A stretch of 9,523 nt of DNA, taken from the NCBI GenBank assembly GCA_944389985.1, contig CALXON010000200.1, positions 1 through 9,523 on the forward strand, read 5' to 3'. The translations under genes and the position numbers were made by a program. Below, one piece after another: positions 1 through 6,307 of this stretch (the first letter of the stretch is position 1; every line of letters begins with the position of its first letter). The notes beneath the pieces are model-generated. The model had not been told where the DNA came from. It saw only the letters and a program-made list of their open reading frames with translations, and did not search any database. The DNA is from an uncultured Spirochaetaceae bacterium (GTDB lineage: Bacteria > Spirochaetota > Spirochaetia > Sphaerochaetales > Sphaerochaetaceae).

Positions 1-192
1 GGCACATATGCAAGACATCTGAAGAATGCTGTCGGATTCGGTCCCGGAATTCCCGGAGACGCAGAGAGATTCGGACAGGACAGAGGCCGCGGACATCAGC
101 CCGATGAATATATTTCGAGACATAAGCTTGATGTGGCGTTCTCAGTTTATGTCGAGGCAATACCCGAACTTGATGGATTCACCGGAGCGTAA
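1..192 (+). CDS. M20-family dipeptidase (PepV/Sapep type), C-terminal end only
   Basis: The left edge is open in frame 1 up to the TAA at 190-192, giving the last 63 residues of a protein whose start lies outside the window. The fragment begins GTYARHLKNAVGFGP, continues with an acidic/glycine-rich stretch, then HQPDEYI near residues 32-38. This is the C-terminal signature of M20 dipeptidases of the PepV/Sapep group (often annotated succinyl-diaminopimelate desuccinylase-like), where the His of the H-x-PDE segment is a metal ligand and the GTYAR segment contributes to the substrate pocket. From the family, it would be a cytosolic, divalent-metal-dependent hydrolase of dipeptides. The next gene starts 2 bp after its stop, and that gene's GGAG ribosome site (184-187) lies inside this coding end, so the two are co-transcribed. 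The exact substrate cannot be told from the fragment. Confidence 0.8.
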   Translation, partial: GTYARHLKNAVGFGPGIPGDAERFGQDRGRGHQPDEYISRHKLDVAFSVYVEAIPELDGFTGA

Positions 193-194
193 GG

Positions 195-845
195 ATGGAG
201 AGTGCGGGGTCACTGAAGAAGACTGTATACAATGAGCTGATGGGAGACATTGTCAAAGGGGAACTCAGGGCCAATGACATTGTCACGGAAAACTCCCTCA
301 TACAGCGTTTCTCAGTCAGCAAGGCCCCTGTCAGGGAAGCTCTGATAGAGCTTTGCAAGGATGGTTTTCTCAGGAGTCTTCCCCGGTATGGCTATCAGGT
401 GGTCCAGTGCACAGTTCCCGAGATAATCGAGATGCTTGATTTCAGGGAGGATCTGGAGGTGGGGAACCTGAAGAGGTGCTTCCCGTTCCTGACTCCCGGA
501 AAGCTTTCGGTGTTCAGTGACAATATAGATGAGTGGGAGAAGAAAGGGGATATCGCGAGTGATCTCTATGGAAACTACTACCGCAACCAGTACTTCCATC
601 TTCTCCTCTGCTCCCTCAGCGGCAACGGCTATGTCTACAGGGAGCTTGAGAAGGTGCTCAGGAGCAGTGCGAGGTTCTTCGCCGTGTACTACTCGTCGGC
701 TTGGGACAATGAGAGGGAGTCGAAGGGGCTTTACCACCATATGATACTCGATGCCCTCAAGGCAGGAAGTTTGTATGATGCCTGTTCATATCTTGCGAAG
801 GATATATCGGCAGTCAGAGATGAGATAAGGAAGGTCATATCATAG
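195..845 (+). CDS. GntR-family transcriptional regulator (FadR/FCD subfamily)
   Basis: 216 residues. Residues about 8-70 form the winged helix-turn-helix: an amphipathic first helix (VYNELMGDIVKGEL), then the recognition region SVSKAPVREALIEL at 41-53 and the wing GFLRSLPRYGYQV. Residues about 75-215 are helical and fit an FCD ligand-binding domain, with FHLLLCSLSGN (134-144) and HHMILDALKAG (181-191) matching two FCD signature segments. The Asp that usually precedes the first FCD His by four residues is Asn131 here, and I see no middle His ligand, so a bound metal is doubtful. The ATG has GGAG at 184-187, 7 bp upstream. It sits 2 bp after a dipeptidase gene and 9 bp before a cysteine-desulfidase-type gene, so it most likely controls this operon in response to a small organic or amino acid. 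The effector is unknown. Confidence 0.88.
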   Translation: MESAGSLKKTVYNELMGDIVKGELRANDIVTENSLIQRFSVSKAPVREALIELCKDGFLRSLPRYGYQVVQCTVPEIIEMLDFREDLEVGNLKRCFPFLTPGKLSVFSDNIDEWEKKGDIASDLYGNYYRNQYFHLLLCSLSGNGYVYRELEKVLRSSARFFAVYYSSAWDNERESKGLYHHMILDALKAGSLYDACSYLAKDISAVRDEIRKVIS

Positions 846-849
846 GAGG
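844..849 (+). promoter_or_regulatory. Ribosome binding site of the cysteine-desulfidase-type gene
   Basis: AGGAGG overlaps the TAG stop of the GntR gene (843-845) and is 5 bp from the ATG at 855. It is a full consensus site, so this gene is probably the most strongly translated member of the operon. Confidence 0.8.
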
Positions 850-854
850 ATCTG

Positions 855-2123
855 ATGGACAGAGATAGGACTTATACAGCAATACTGAAGGAAGAGCTTG
901 TACCGGCTCTCGGTTGCACGGAGCCCATCGCGCTTGCCTATGCCTCGGCAGAGTGCAGAAGGCTTCTCGGTGTGCTTCCTGAAAAAGCCACAGCCGAGTG
1001 TAGCGGAAACATAATAAAGAATGTCAAAAGCGTCGTCATACCGAATACAGGATCACTGAAGGGTATAGAGGCTGCAGTAGCCGCGGGAATGATCGGAGGC
1101 GATCCGGATCTCGGGCTAGAGGTCCTTTCAGCGGTGAAGGCAGAGGACCTTCCTCTCGTGAAGGAGTACATAAAGGAGAAGAGGGTTTCCGTGAAGCTTC
1201 TTCACACGACAGCCGCCCTCCATTTCATCATCACGATGGAGAAGGGGAATGAGAGCGCTTCTGTCGAGGTGATCCACCAGCATACGAACATCGTGAAGAA
1301 GGTGAAGAACGGAAAGACTGTGTTCGAGAAGGACGCATCCTCTGATGATATGAACTCATCGCTCACGGACCGCTCGGTTCTCAGCGTCTCCGGAATAATC
1401 GATTTCGGAGAGACAGGGGATCTTTCCCTCTTCGCTCCTGTCATCGAGGAGCAGATCAGGTGCAACAGTGCGATCTGTGAAGAGGGTCTCAGGAACAAGT
1501 GGGGTGTCAACATCGGACAGTACCTCATGGAGACGAGGGAACAGGATTTCATAACCGAGGCAAAGGCCACAGCTGCCGCAGGATCCGATGCGAGGATGAG
1601 CGGCTGTGAGTATCCTGTTGTAATCAACTCCGGAAGCGGCAATCAGGGAATAACGGTCTCCGTTCCTGTCATCGTCTACTGCAGACGCAACAACATCCCT
1701 CATGAGAAGCTTGTCAGGGCACTTGCGATCAGCAATCTCATAGCAATCCATCAGAAGACAAGGATCGGACGCCTCTCAGCTTACTGCGGAGCTGTCAACG
1801 CAGCCTGCGGAGCCGCCACCGCCATAACATGGCTTCAGGGTGGAACGAGAGAGCAGATCAATGAGACGATAACCAATACTCTTGCAACCATCTCAGGTAT
1901 GGTGTGTGATGGTGCAAAACCGTCATGTGCCGCTAAGATCTCACTCGCGCTTGAGGCTGCCATGATGGGCCATGATCTTGCGATGGAGGATGACAACTTC
2001 CTCCCGGGTGACGGAATTGTGAAGGGTGATGTCGAGTCAACGATAATCGGAGTCGGTGAGATCGCAAGCAAGGGCATGCAGAGCACCGATGAGACGATCC
2101 TGAACGTTATGGTAAATGACTGA
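855..2123 (+). CDS. UPF0597/CyuA-type L-cysteine desulfidase (serine dehydratase alpha-like)
   Basis: 422 residues, the usual length for the family. The family breaks down L-cysteine to pyruvate, ammonia and sulfide (characterised in Methanocaldococcus as a [4Fe-4S] enzyme and related to E. coli CyuA/YhaM); databases often label members serine dehydratase alpha family. Visible signatures are ALGCTEPIALA at 18-28 (Cys21), a glycine-rich segment (GSGNQGI), a segment with Cys311 and Cys318 (YCGAVNAACGAATA), and GMVCDGAKPSCAAKI with Cys351 and Cys358. These cysteines match the clustered positions expected for Fe-S ligands. No signal peptide or membrane segment is evident, so it should be cytosolic. 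It lies between a GntR regulator and nth (8-bp overlap). With the upstream dipeptidase this suggests use of peptide-derived cysteine or serine. Which of the two amino acids is the true substrate is not decided by sequence alone. Confidence 0.85.
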   Translation: MDRDRTYTAILKEELVPALGCTEPIALAYASAECRRLLGVLPEKATAECSGNIIKNVKSVVIPNTGSLKGIEAAVAAGMIGGDPDLGLEVLSAVKAEDLPLVKEYIKEKRVSVKLLHTTAALHFIITMEKGNESASVEVIHQHTNIVKKVKNGKTVFEKDASSDDMNSSLTDRSVLSVSGIIDFGETGDLSLFAPVIEEQIRCNSAICEEGLRNKWGVNIGQYLMETREQDFITEAKATAAAGSDARMSGCEYPVVINSGSGNQGITVSVPVIVYCRRNNIPHEKLVRALAISNLIAIHQKTRIGRLSAYCGAVNAACGAATAITWLQGGTREQINETITNTLATISGMVCDGAKPSCAAKISLALEAAMMGHDLAMEDDNFLPGDGIVKGDVESTIIGVGEIASKGMQSTDETILNVMVND

Positions 2124-2727
2124 AAGAGACAGGAAGATATTCAGCATCCTCGACGGATACTATCCTGAGAGGATCTCATTCCTTCCAGTGGAGTCCCCGT
2201 TCAGATTCCTCGTGACGGTAATGCTCTCCGCCTCGACTACTGACAGGCAGGCGGAGGCTGCCGCAGCCTCCCTTTTCTCTGTCTATCCCGATGAGAAGGC
2301 TGTTGCTGATGCCCCTGTTGAGGAGATCGAGCGCCTGATCAGGAAAGCAGGACTTTCAAAATCCAAATCGAAGAACATAAAGAGCACTGCCGGAATCATC
2401 GCATCCTCAGGCATACCTGACACCATGGAGGGACTCACAGCCCTTCCTGGAGTCGGGGAGAAGACGGCTTCATGCTATCTCTGGGAGGTTCTTTCCGTGC
2501 CTGCAGTGATCGCAGATACCCATTTTGTGCGTACTGCAAGACGTCTGGGATTCACGGATACAGATGACAGGAACAGGGCAGCTGCTGAGATCCGGGAACG
2601 TTTTCCGGAAGATATGTGGGGAAGACTTTCGATGACGGTGAACATACACGGACGGAAGTTCTGCCATCCGAAGCCTGACTGCAGAGAGTGTCCCCTGTCC
2701 TCTATCTGTCCCTCCTCAGAGGTCTGA
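2116..2727 (+). CDS. nth: Endonuclease III (DNA glycosylase/AP lyase)
   Basis: 203 residues, close to E. coli Nth (211). It removes oxidised pyrimidines from DNA and cleaves the abasic strand by beta-elimination. The helix-hairpin-helix LPGVGEKTAS (110-119) carries the catalytic Lys117, and ADTHFVRT (133-140) carries the catalytic Asp134. A C-terminal cysteine cluster (Cys183, 189, 192, 198) fits the [4Fe-4S] loop. Two departures stand out: the usual LSAQxTD segment reads LSASTTD (Ser40 replaces the Gln that fills the gap left by the flipped base), and the cluster spacing is C-x5-C-x2-C-x5-C rather than the common C-x6-C-x2-C-x5-C. The ATG overlaps the upstream gene by 8 bp with no clear ribosome site, so translation is probably coupled. 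Its last 26 bp overlap a convergent gene on the other strand, and no terminator is visible. Confidence 0.93.
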   Translation: MTERDRKIFSILDGYYPERISFLPVESPFRFLVTVMLSASTTDRQAEAAAASLFSVYPDEKAVADAPVEEIERLIRKAGLSKSKSKNIKSTAGIIASSGIPDTMEGLTALPGVGEKTASCYLWEVLSVPAVIADTHFVRTARRLGFTDTDDRNRAAAEIRERFPEDMWGRLSMTVNIHGRKFCHPKPDCRECPLSSICPSSEV

Positions 2728-3112
2728 ATCTGACAATCCTCGATGACATTCCGTCTGTCTCGACAGAAGCTATTCCCTTTATCTTGAGACACTCCGGGGG
2801 AAATTCATATGAAATGCTTTCCGCATTTTTTGAAATGAAGAGGCCAGCTCTTCTGGAGAGCGCCCTGATCCTCTCATCAAATACAGGCAGCACCCATGCC
2901 CAGCCGTTATGGACCGCTCTGGACTCAGGGTACACACAGCCGTCACCTATATCTATATCACCGTCTATTGACCCAAGGTCCGGAAGGATTATGCATGGAG
3001 GAAGGAGGTATGAATCCCATACCCCTGTCTTCCTGTAACAATCCGTGAGGAGTCTTCTCCATAATAGACGGGAATCCTCCTCGAGTGTAAGGACTGTTAT
3101 TCTTTCTTTCAT
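2702..3112 (-). CDS. Unrecognised 136-residue protein coupled to a TM1266-type regulator
   Basis: I do not recognise this protein. Its ATG overlaps the stop of the upstream TM1266-type gene in an ATGA junction (3109-3112), a classic translational-coupling arrangement and the main reason to call it real. No separate ribosome site is visible. The 136 residues contain a basic, Arg-rich start (about 1-27), a middle with alternating acidic and hydrophobic residues (LPDLGSIDGDIDIGDGCVYP, about 43-62), a Trp pair (GWAW, about 70-73), and a basic C-terminus (RIVRFRPLRRDR). No signal peptide, membrane segment or repeats are seen. Its 3' end overlaps the nth 3' end by 26 bp on the opposite strand. A competing + strand frame at 2688-3038 lacks a ribosome site and family resemblance. 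By context it may act with the small ACT-like protein before it; function unknown. Confidence 0.6.
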   Translation of the reverse strand: MKERITVLTLEEDSRLLWRRLLTDCYRKTGVWDSYLLPPCIILPDLGSIDGDIDIGDGCVYPESRAVHNGWAWVLPVFDERIRALSRRAGLFISKNAESISYEFPPECLKIKGIASVETDGMSSRIVRFRPLRRDR

Positions 3113-3366
3113 GCTTTGGTGTAGAGCGCCTGGGAGCTTACACCCTGAAGTCTGCCGAGCTTTCCGGAAAGAGCGCTGATAGTATCGCTCGGAGCATCCA
3201 CGACGACGCTGATGATGCTCATGTTCCTCTTGTGATACGGAAGGCCCATCCTCCCTATGATGTACTGAGAGTACTGGTGAAGAAGCTCATTGACATTCTC
3301 TGCCTGATTCTTGTCCTCGACGATGATGCCGATGACTGCGATTCTCGTATCTTCATTGTTCTCCAT
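3109..3366 (-). CDS. TM1266-type iron-only hydrogenase system regulator (putative)
   Basis: 85 residues with start MENNEDTRIAVIGIIVEDK. An upstream in-frame TTG at 3412-3414 would add 16 basic residues, but the ATG at 3364-3366 is preceded by GGAGG (complement of 3375-3379) at 8 bp, so this start is chosen. The sequence fits the small ACT-like TM1266 family: a first strand IAVIGIIVED, helix NVNELLHQYSQYIIGRMGLPY, second strand MSIISVVVDAP, then DTISALSGKLGRLQGVSSQALY. Homologues often sit near [FeFe]-hydrogenase maturation genes and are annotated as putative hydrogenase regulators, although the biochemical role is not firmly established. Here no hydrogenase gene is in view. It is followed with a 4-bp ATGA overlap by an unknown gene and diverges from rpmB across a 166-bp control region. 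Confidence 0.85.
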   Translation of the reverse strand: MENNEDTRIAVIGIIVEDKNQAENVNELLHQYSQYIIGRMGLPYHKRNMSIISVVVDAPSDTISALSGKLGRLQGVSSQALYTKA

Positions 3367-3404
3367 GATATATGCCTCCGGGCCTATCTTTCGGCGTTTC
3401 TTGT

Positions 3405-3417
3405 GTATTGTCAATAC
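3405..3417. promoter_or_regulatory. Perfect 13-bp palindrome, candidate operator
   Basis: GTATTGTCAATAC reads as a 6-bp inverted repeat (GTATTG/CAATAC) around one central base. It lies 38 bp upstream of the TM1266-type start and ends 6 bp before the -35 of the rpmB promoter. Read on the minus strand it contains a consensus TTGACA -35, followed after 17 bp by a poor -10 (AAAGAT). The position suggests a protein-binding site controlling one or both divergent units; the protein is unknown. Confidence 0.45.
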
Positions 3418-3423
3418 GGGTGG

Positions 3424-3452
3424 TTTACAAAAGCTGTCCGTTGGGGTATAGT
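3424..3452 (+). promoter_or_regulatory. Sigma70-type promoter of rpmB
   Basis: TTTACA at 3424-3429 and TATAGT at 3447-3452 are separated by 17 bp, a near-consensus pair. Transcription would start near 3459, giving an rpmB leader of about 74 nt. Confidence 0.7.
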
Positions 3453-3465
3453 CTTTGAGTTGTGA

Positions 3466-3490
3466 CTGGCATCTGCCATGCTCCTGGCAG
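3466..3490 (+). other. Alternative hairpins in the rpmB leader
   Basis: CTGGCA occurs twice (3466-3471 and 3484-3489) on either side of one complementary segment, CTGCCA (3473-3478). The middle segment can pair downstream (6 bp CTGCCA/TGGCAG with a 6-nt loop) or upstream (TGGC/GCCA with a 4-nt loop), but not both. This could be a small control element for L28 synthesis or chance; the stems are short. Confidence 0.35.
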
Positions 3491-3532
3491 CGTGCCTCTC
3501 TTAGAAGAACTTAATTTAAGGTGGAAAATAAC

Positions 3533-3763
3533 ATGGCTAGAAGATGCGAGATCTGCGGCAAGGGAACTATCTCAGGATCTGTTGTTCCCCGCAAAGGACA
3601 GGCTAAGAAGAAGGGTGGTGTCGGTCAGCATATCGGTGTGACCAAGAAGCGCACATTCGAGCCGAATCTTGTTTCGGTCAAGGCACTCATCAACGGCACT
3701 CCAAGGACTATCAAGGTCTGCACACGCTGCCTTAGAAGTGGTTTTGTCGAGAAGGTTGTATAA
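3533..3763 (+). CDS. rpmB: Large ribosomal subunit protein L28 (bL28)
   Basis: 76 residues, typical of bL28, a structural protein of the 50S subunit. The start is MARRCEICGKGT, with AAGGTGG (3518-3524) 8 bp upstream; an in-frame GTG at 3521 overlaps that ribosome site and is rejected. The N-terminal CEIC (Cys5, Cys8) and the C-terminal CTRC (Cys63, Cys66) form the zinc-binding four-cysteine version of L28. The middle is rich in Lys/Arg, and RTFEPNLVSVK is a family hallmark. It has its own near-consensus promoter and a strong terminator, so it is a single-gene transcript rather than paired with rpmG as in many bacteria. The zinc-containing form implies that zinc-free paralogues, if any, would be elsewhere. 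Confidence 0.97.
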   Translation: MARRCEICGKGTISGSVVPRKGQAKKKGGVGQHIGVTKKRTFEPNLVSVKALINGTPRTIKVCTRCLRSGFVEKVV

Positions 3764-3783
3764 GACAATCCTGCAGAGGCAAG

Positions 3784-3808
3784 AGAGCTCCCGGAAGGGA
3801 GCTTTTCT
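3784..3808 (+). terminator. Rho-independent terminator after rpmB
   Basis: A 7-bp stem, AGCTCCC (3786-3792) and GGGAGCT (3797-3803), around a GGAA tetraloop is followed by TTTCTC. It begins about 20 bp after the rpmB stop and separates rpmB from the threonine genes. Confidence 0.88.
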
Positions 3809-3831
3809 CATATCATAATTCCGTTTTTCTC

Positions 3832-3861
3832 TTGTTCAGATGATGCTGGAGAGTATACGAT
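3832..3861 (+). promoter_or_regulatory. Possible promoter of the threonine unit
   Basis: TTGTTC (3832-3837) followed by TATACG (3854-3859, 16-bp spacer) or TACGAT (3856-3861, 18-bp spacer) is the best pair in the 80 bp between the rpmB terminator and the next gene. Either reading gives only a moderate match. There is no Thr/Ile-rich leader peptide and no terminator/antiterminator pair here, so attenuation of the enteric thr type is not seen. Confidence 0.4.
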
Positions 3862-3888
3862 AGGCCAAGGTTTCCATTAGGAGGAGTG

Positions 3889-6297
3889 ATGGCTTCAATA
3901 CATGTTCACGCACTTGAAGGCTCAATGCTTTCGTCAAGACCGGGAGTGACAAAGCTCCTCAGCATATTCAGAGGCGAGAATGCCGGTACAGAGGTCTTCG
4001 TGATCTCCCCTGTCTCATCCACTGATCTTTCAATGGAGAGTCTTCTCACATCGGCGGCCGCCAAGGATGAGAAGCTCTGGTCAAGACTGGAACGGAGTCA
4101 GAACGCATGGGAGGAGACCGCGGCGTCAATTCTCGGAGATGGCAACGGAACAGCGGTCATGGAGAGCATGGGCAGATCATTCTCTGAGATCGAGGATGTG
4201 CTGAGAGGCATGTGGATCCTCGGTGACGCTCCGGAGGCTGCGAGAAAGTATCTTGCGGAACTTACCGGTTCGTTCATGTCGCTCATTCTCGATTCATTCT
4301 TCAGAGAGCAGGGTATAGACTCCACGATCATGAGCGCATCTGAGGCTGTGAGAGCAGAGGTTCTTCCTCATGGTGTCATACTGGTCTCGGGAAACATGTA
4401 TACAGCCCCGGGCTCTGTCGATGCTGCCGGAAAGAACCATGGGGACGGTGGCAGCGAGTATACCGCATCACTCATAGCATCCGCGCATGGAGCCGCGATC
4501 ACATTCTGGAACTTGCGTTCACTTCTCTGTTCGGCGTCAAGAAGCGATGTGCCGTCCAGCGGAGTCATAGAACACCTGACATATGATGAGGCCACTGAGC
4601 TCTCATTCTTCGGAGCCCCGATCATCCATCCGCAGTCATTCCTTCCTGCGGTCCAGCGCTCCCTCCCGATATCCCTCAGGTACTGGGGGGACATAGAGAA
4701 CAAGGGAACGCTCATCTCGAATGACCCGTATCCCGATGATCAGCTTCTGGCCAAGGCTTTCTCCGTTGTCAGGCATGTTGCCCTGATAAACGTCGAGGGA
4801 TCCGGAATGTCAGGAGTGCCGGGCTTCTCATCACGTCTCTTCACGGCTCTGAGAACAGAGGGCATCTCCGTCATACTCATCTCACAGGCATCATCGGAGT
4901 ATTCAATCTGTTTCGCCGTACCGCAGAAGGAGGCGCAGAGTGCCGAGAAGACTGTGCGTCATGAGTTTGCAGAGGAGATCGGTAACGGAAACATAGCCTC
5001 TGTCACAACCGAAAGCGATCTTGCCATCCTCGCTGTGGTAGGTGAGGGCATGCCGGGACGTGTCGGTGTCGCAGGCAAGTTCTTCTCATCCCTTGCAAGG
5101 GCAGGAGTCAACATCCATGCGATCGCACAGGGCTCCAGTGAGAGGAACATCAGCGCGGTCATAAAGAGCAGTGAGAGCGGAAGGGCTCTCAGATCGCTTC
5201 ACTCCGCGTTCTTCCTCTCAGCCCAGACCCTCTCTGTCGGTCTTTTCGGGCCGGGAAACATCGGAGGAACACTCCTTGACCAGCTTGCCGCCGAAAGCGG
5301 AAGACTCCGTCGTGAGTTCGATCTCGATATCCGCATCAGGGGAATCGCAACATCGAAGAAGATGCTTCTCTCCGAGAGCGGTGTCGATCTCTCAAGATGG
5401 AGGGAGGAGTTCGCAGAGAAGAGTGTCGTTTACAACGAGGAGGTTTTCCTCTCACACATAAATGCGGCGTACTATCCCCATGCGGTGCTTGTCGACTGCA
5501 CCTCATCAGAGGAAAGAGGAAGGCAGTACAGGAAGTACATCGATATGGGATTCCATGTCGTGACTCCGAACAAGAAGGCCGGCTCAGGTTCCTATGATTA
5601 CTACGAGAAGCTTATGGCTGCCGCTGCGCGTACGGGAAAGAAGTTCCTCTACGAGACCACGGTCGGGGCGGGCCTTCCCATAATCTGTACTCTCAAGGAT
5701 CTCAGGGAGACAGGAGACACAGTCTACAAGATAGAGGGCATGGTCTCCGGAACGCTTGCCTGGCTCTTTTCGATGTATGACGGCTCGGTTCCTTTCTCAT
5801 CCCTTGTGCTCAAGGCAAGGGAACTTGGGTATACGGAACCGGATCCGAGAGATGACCTTTCAGGAATGGATGTCGCAAGAAAGACTGTCATACTTGCCAG
5901 AGAGCTCGGATACAGGACCGAGGTCAGCGACATCGATGTGGAGAATCTCGTGCCGGAGAGCCTCAGGAACATTTCAAAGGATGAGTTTTTGAAGAGAGTG
6001 GGTGAGATGGATGAGCATATGCTCAGACTGTATAAAGATGCGGAGAAGGACGGCATGAAGCTCAGATACGTCGGAAAGGTCGAGAACGGGGTGTGCTCTG
6101 TCTCCCTTTCCAGGTATCCTGAAGACCATCCTTTCGGTGCGGCAAGAGGCACTGACAATGTGATAGCCTTCACTACCGCACGATACAACAAGGAGCCTCT
6201 GGTCATAAAGGGACCAGGTGCCGGCCCCGAGGTCACCGCAGGTGGTGTGTTCGCGGACATACTGCGCCTGAGCGCGTATCTGGGATCGAGAATCTAG
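3889..6297 (+). CDS. thrA: Homoserine dehydrogenase fused to a degenerate aspartokinase domain (ThrA-like)
   Basis: 802 residues, close to E. coli ThrA (820); AGGAGG at 3879-3884 sets the ATG at 3889 rather than the GTG just before it. Layout: aspartokinase-like domain about 1-290, tandem ACT domains about 295-440, homoserine dehydrogenase about 447-802. The dehydrogenase half is intact: nucleotide motif GLFGPGNIGG (451-460), VVTPNKKA (557-564), ETTVGAGLP (589-597) and YTEPDPRDDLSGMDVARK (648-665) with the catalytic-site residues Glu650, Asp656, Asp661 and Lys665. It reduces aspartate semialdehyde to homoserine. The ACT part is well kept (ISQASSEYSI, IAQGSSERNI). The kinase half is not: KFGGTSV is replaced by HALEGSM, RGEKMS by TGSFMS, and the TDVDG segment by NLRSL, while ELSFFGAPIIHP and GTLIS remain. 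The kinase is therefore probably inactive and may only carry threonine control. thrC follows after 10 bp. Confidence 0.93.
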   Translation: MASIHVHALEGSMLSSRPGVTKLLSIFRGENAGTEVFVISPVSSTDLSMESLLTSAAAKDEKLWSRLERSQNAWEETAASILGDGNGTAVMESMGRSFSEIEDVLRGMWILGDAPEAARKYLAELTGSFMSLILDSFFREQGIDSTIMSASEAVRAEVLPHGVILVSGNMYTAPGSVDAAGKNHGDGGSEYTASLIASAHGAAITFWNLRSLLCSASRSDVPSSGVIEHLTYDEATELSFFGAPIIHPQSFLPAVQRSLPISLRYWGDIENKGTLISNDPYPDDQLLAKAFSVVRHVALINVEGSGMSGVPGFSSRLFTALRTEGISVILISQASSEYSICFAVPQKEAQSAEKTVRHEFAEEIGNGNIASVTTESDLAILAVVGEGMPGRVGVAGKFFSSLARAGVNIHAIAQGSSERNISAVIKSSESGRALRSLHSAFFLSAQTLSVGLFGPGNIGGTLLDQLAAESGRLRREFDLDIRIRGIATSKKMLLSESGVDLSRWREEFAEKSVVYNEEVFLSHINAAYYPHAVLVDCTSSEERGRQYRKYIDMGFHVVTPNKKAGSGSYDYYEKLMAAAARTGKKFLYETTVGAGLPIICTLKDLRETGDTVYKIEGMVSGTLAWLFSMYDGSVPFSSLVLKARELGYTEPDPRDDLSGMDVARKTVILARELGYRTEVSDIDVENLVPESLRNISKDEFLKRVGEMDEHMLRLYKDAEKDGMKLRYVGKVENGVCSVSLSRYPEDHPFGAARGTDNVIAFTTARYNKEPLVIKGPGAGPEVTAGGVFADILRLSAYLGSRI

Positions 6298-6301
6298 GAG
6301 G
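6296..6301 (+). promoter_or_regulatory. Ribosome binding site of thrC
   Basis: AGGAGG overlaps the TAG stop of the thrA-like gene and lies 6 bp before the ATG at 6308 (9 bp before a second ATG at 6311). Both spacings are workable, so the start could be either Met. Confidence 0.75.
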
Positions 6302-6307
6302 TGTGTT

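Noticed and set aside
312..740. Minus-strand 142-residue frame inside the GntR gene
   Set aside because: It is the complement shadow of a clear GntR/FCD coding sequence and has no recognisable domain.
2745..2775. TCTGT-CTCG-ACAGA hairpin after nth as a terminator
   Set aside because: It has a short stem and no T run on either strand.
2688..3038. Plus-strand 116-residue open frame overlapping the minus-strand orphan gene
   Set aside because: It starts inside nth with no ribosome site and no family resemblance, whereas the minus-strand frame has an ATGA junction with its upstream neighbour.
3367..3414. TTG start at 3414 for the TM1266-type gene
   Set aside because: The ATG at 3366 has a GGAGG site at good spacing and matches the family's N-terminus; the extra residues are basic and cover the control region.
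3764..3888. Threonine attenuator or leader peptide upstream of the thrA-like gene
   Set aside because: The only strong hairpin is the rpmB terminator; there is no Thr/Ile-rich short frame and no alternative pairing.
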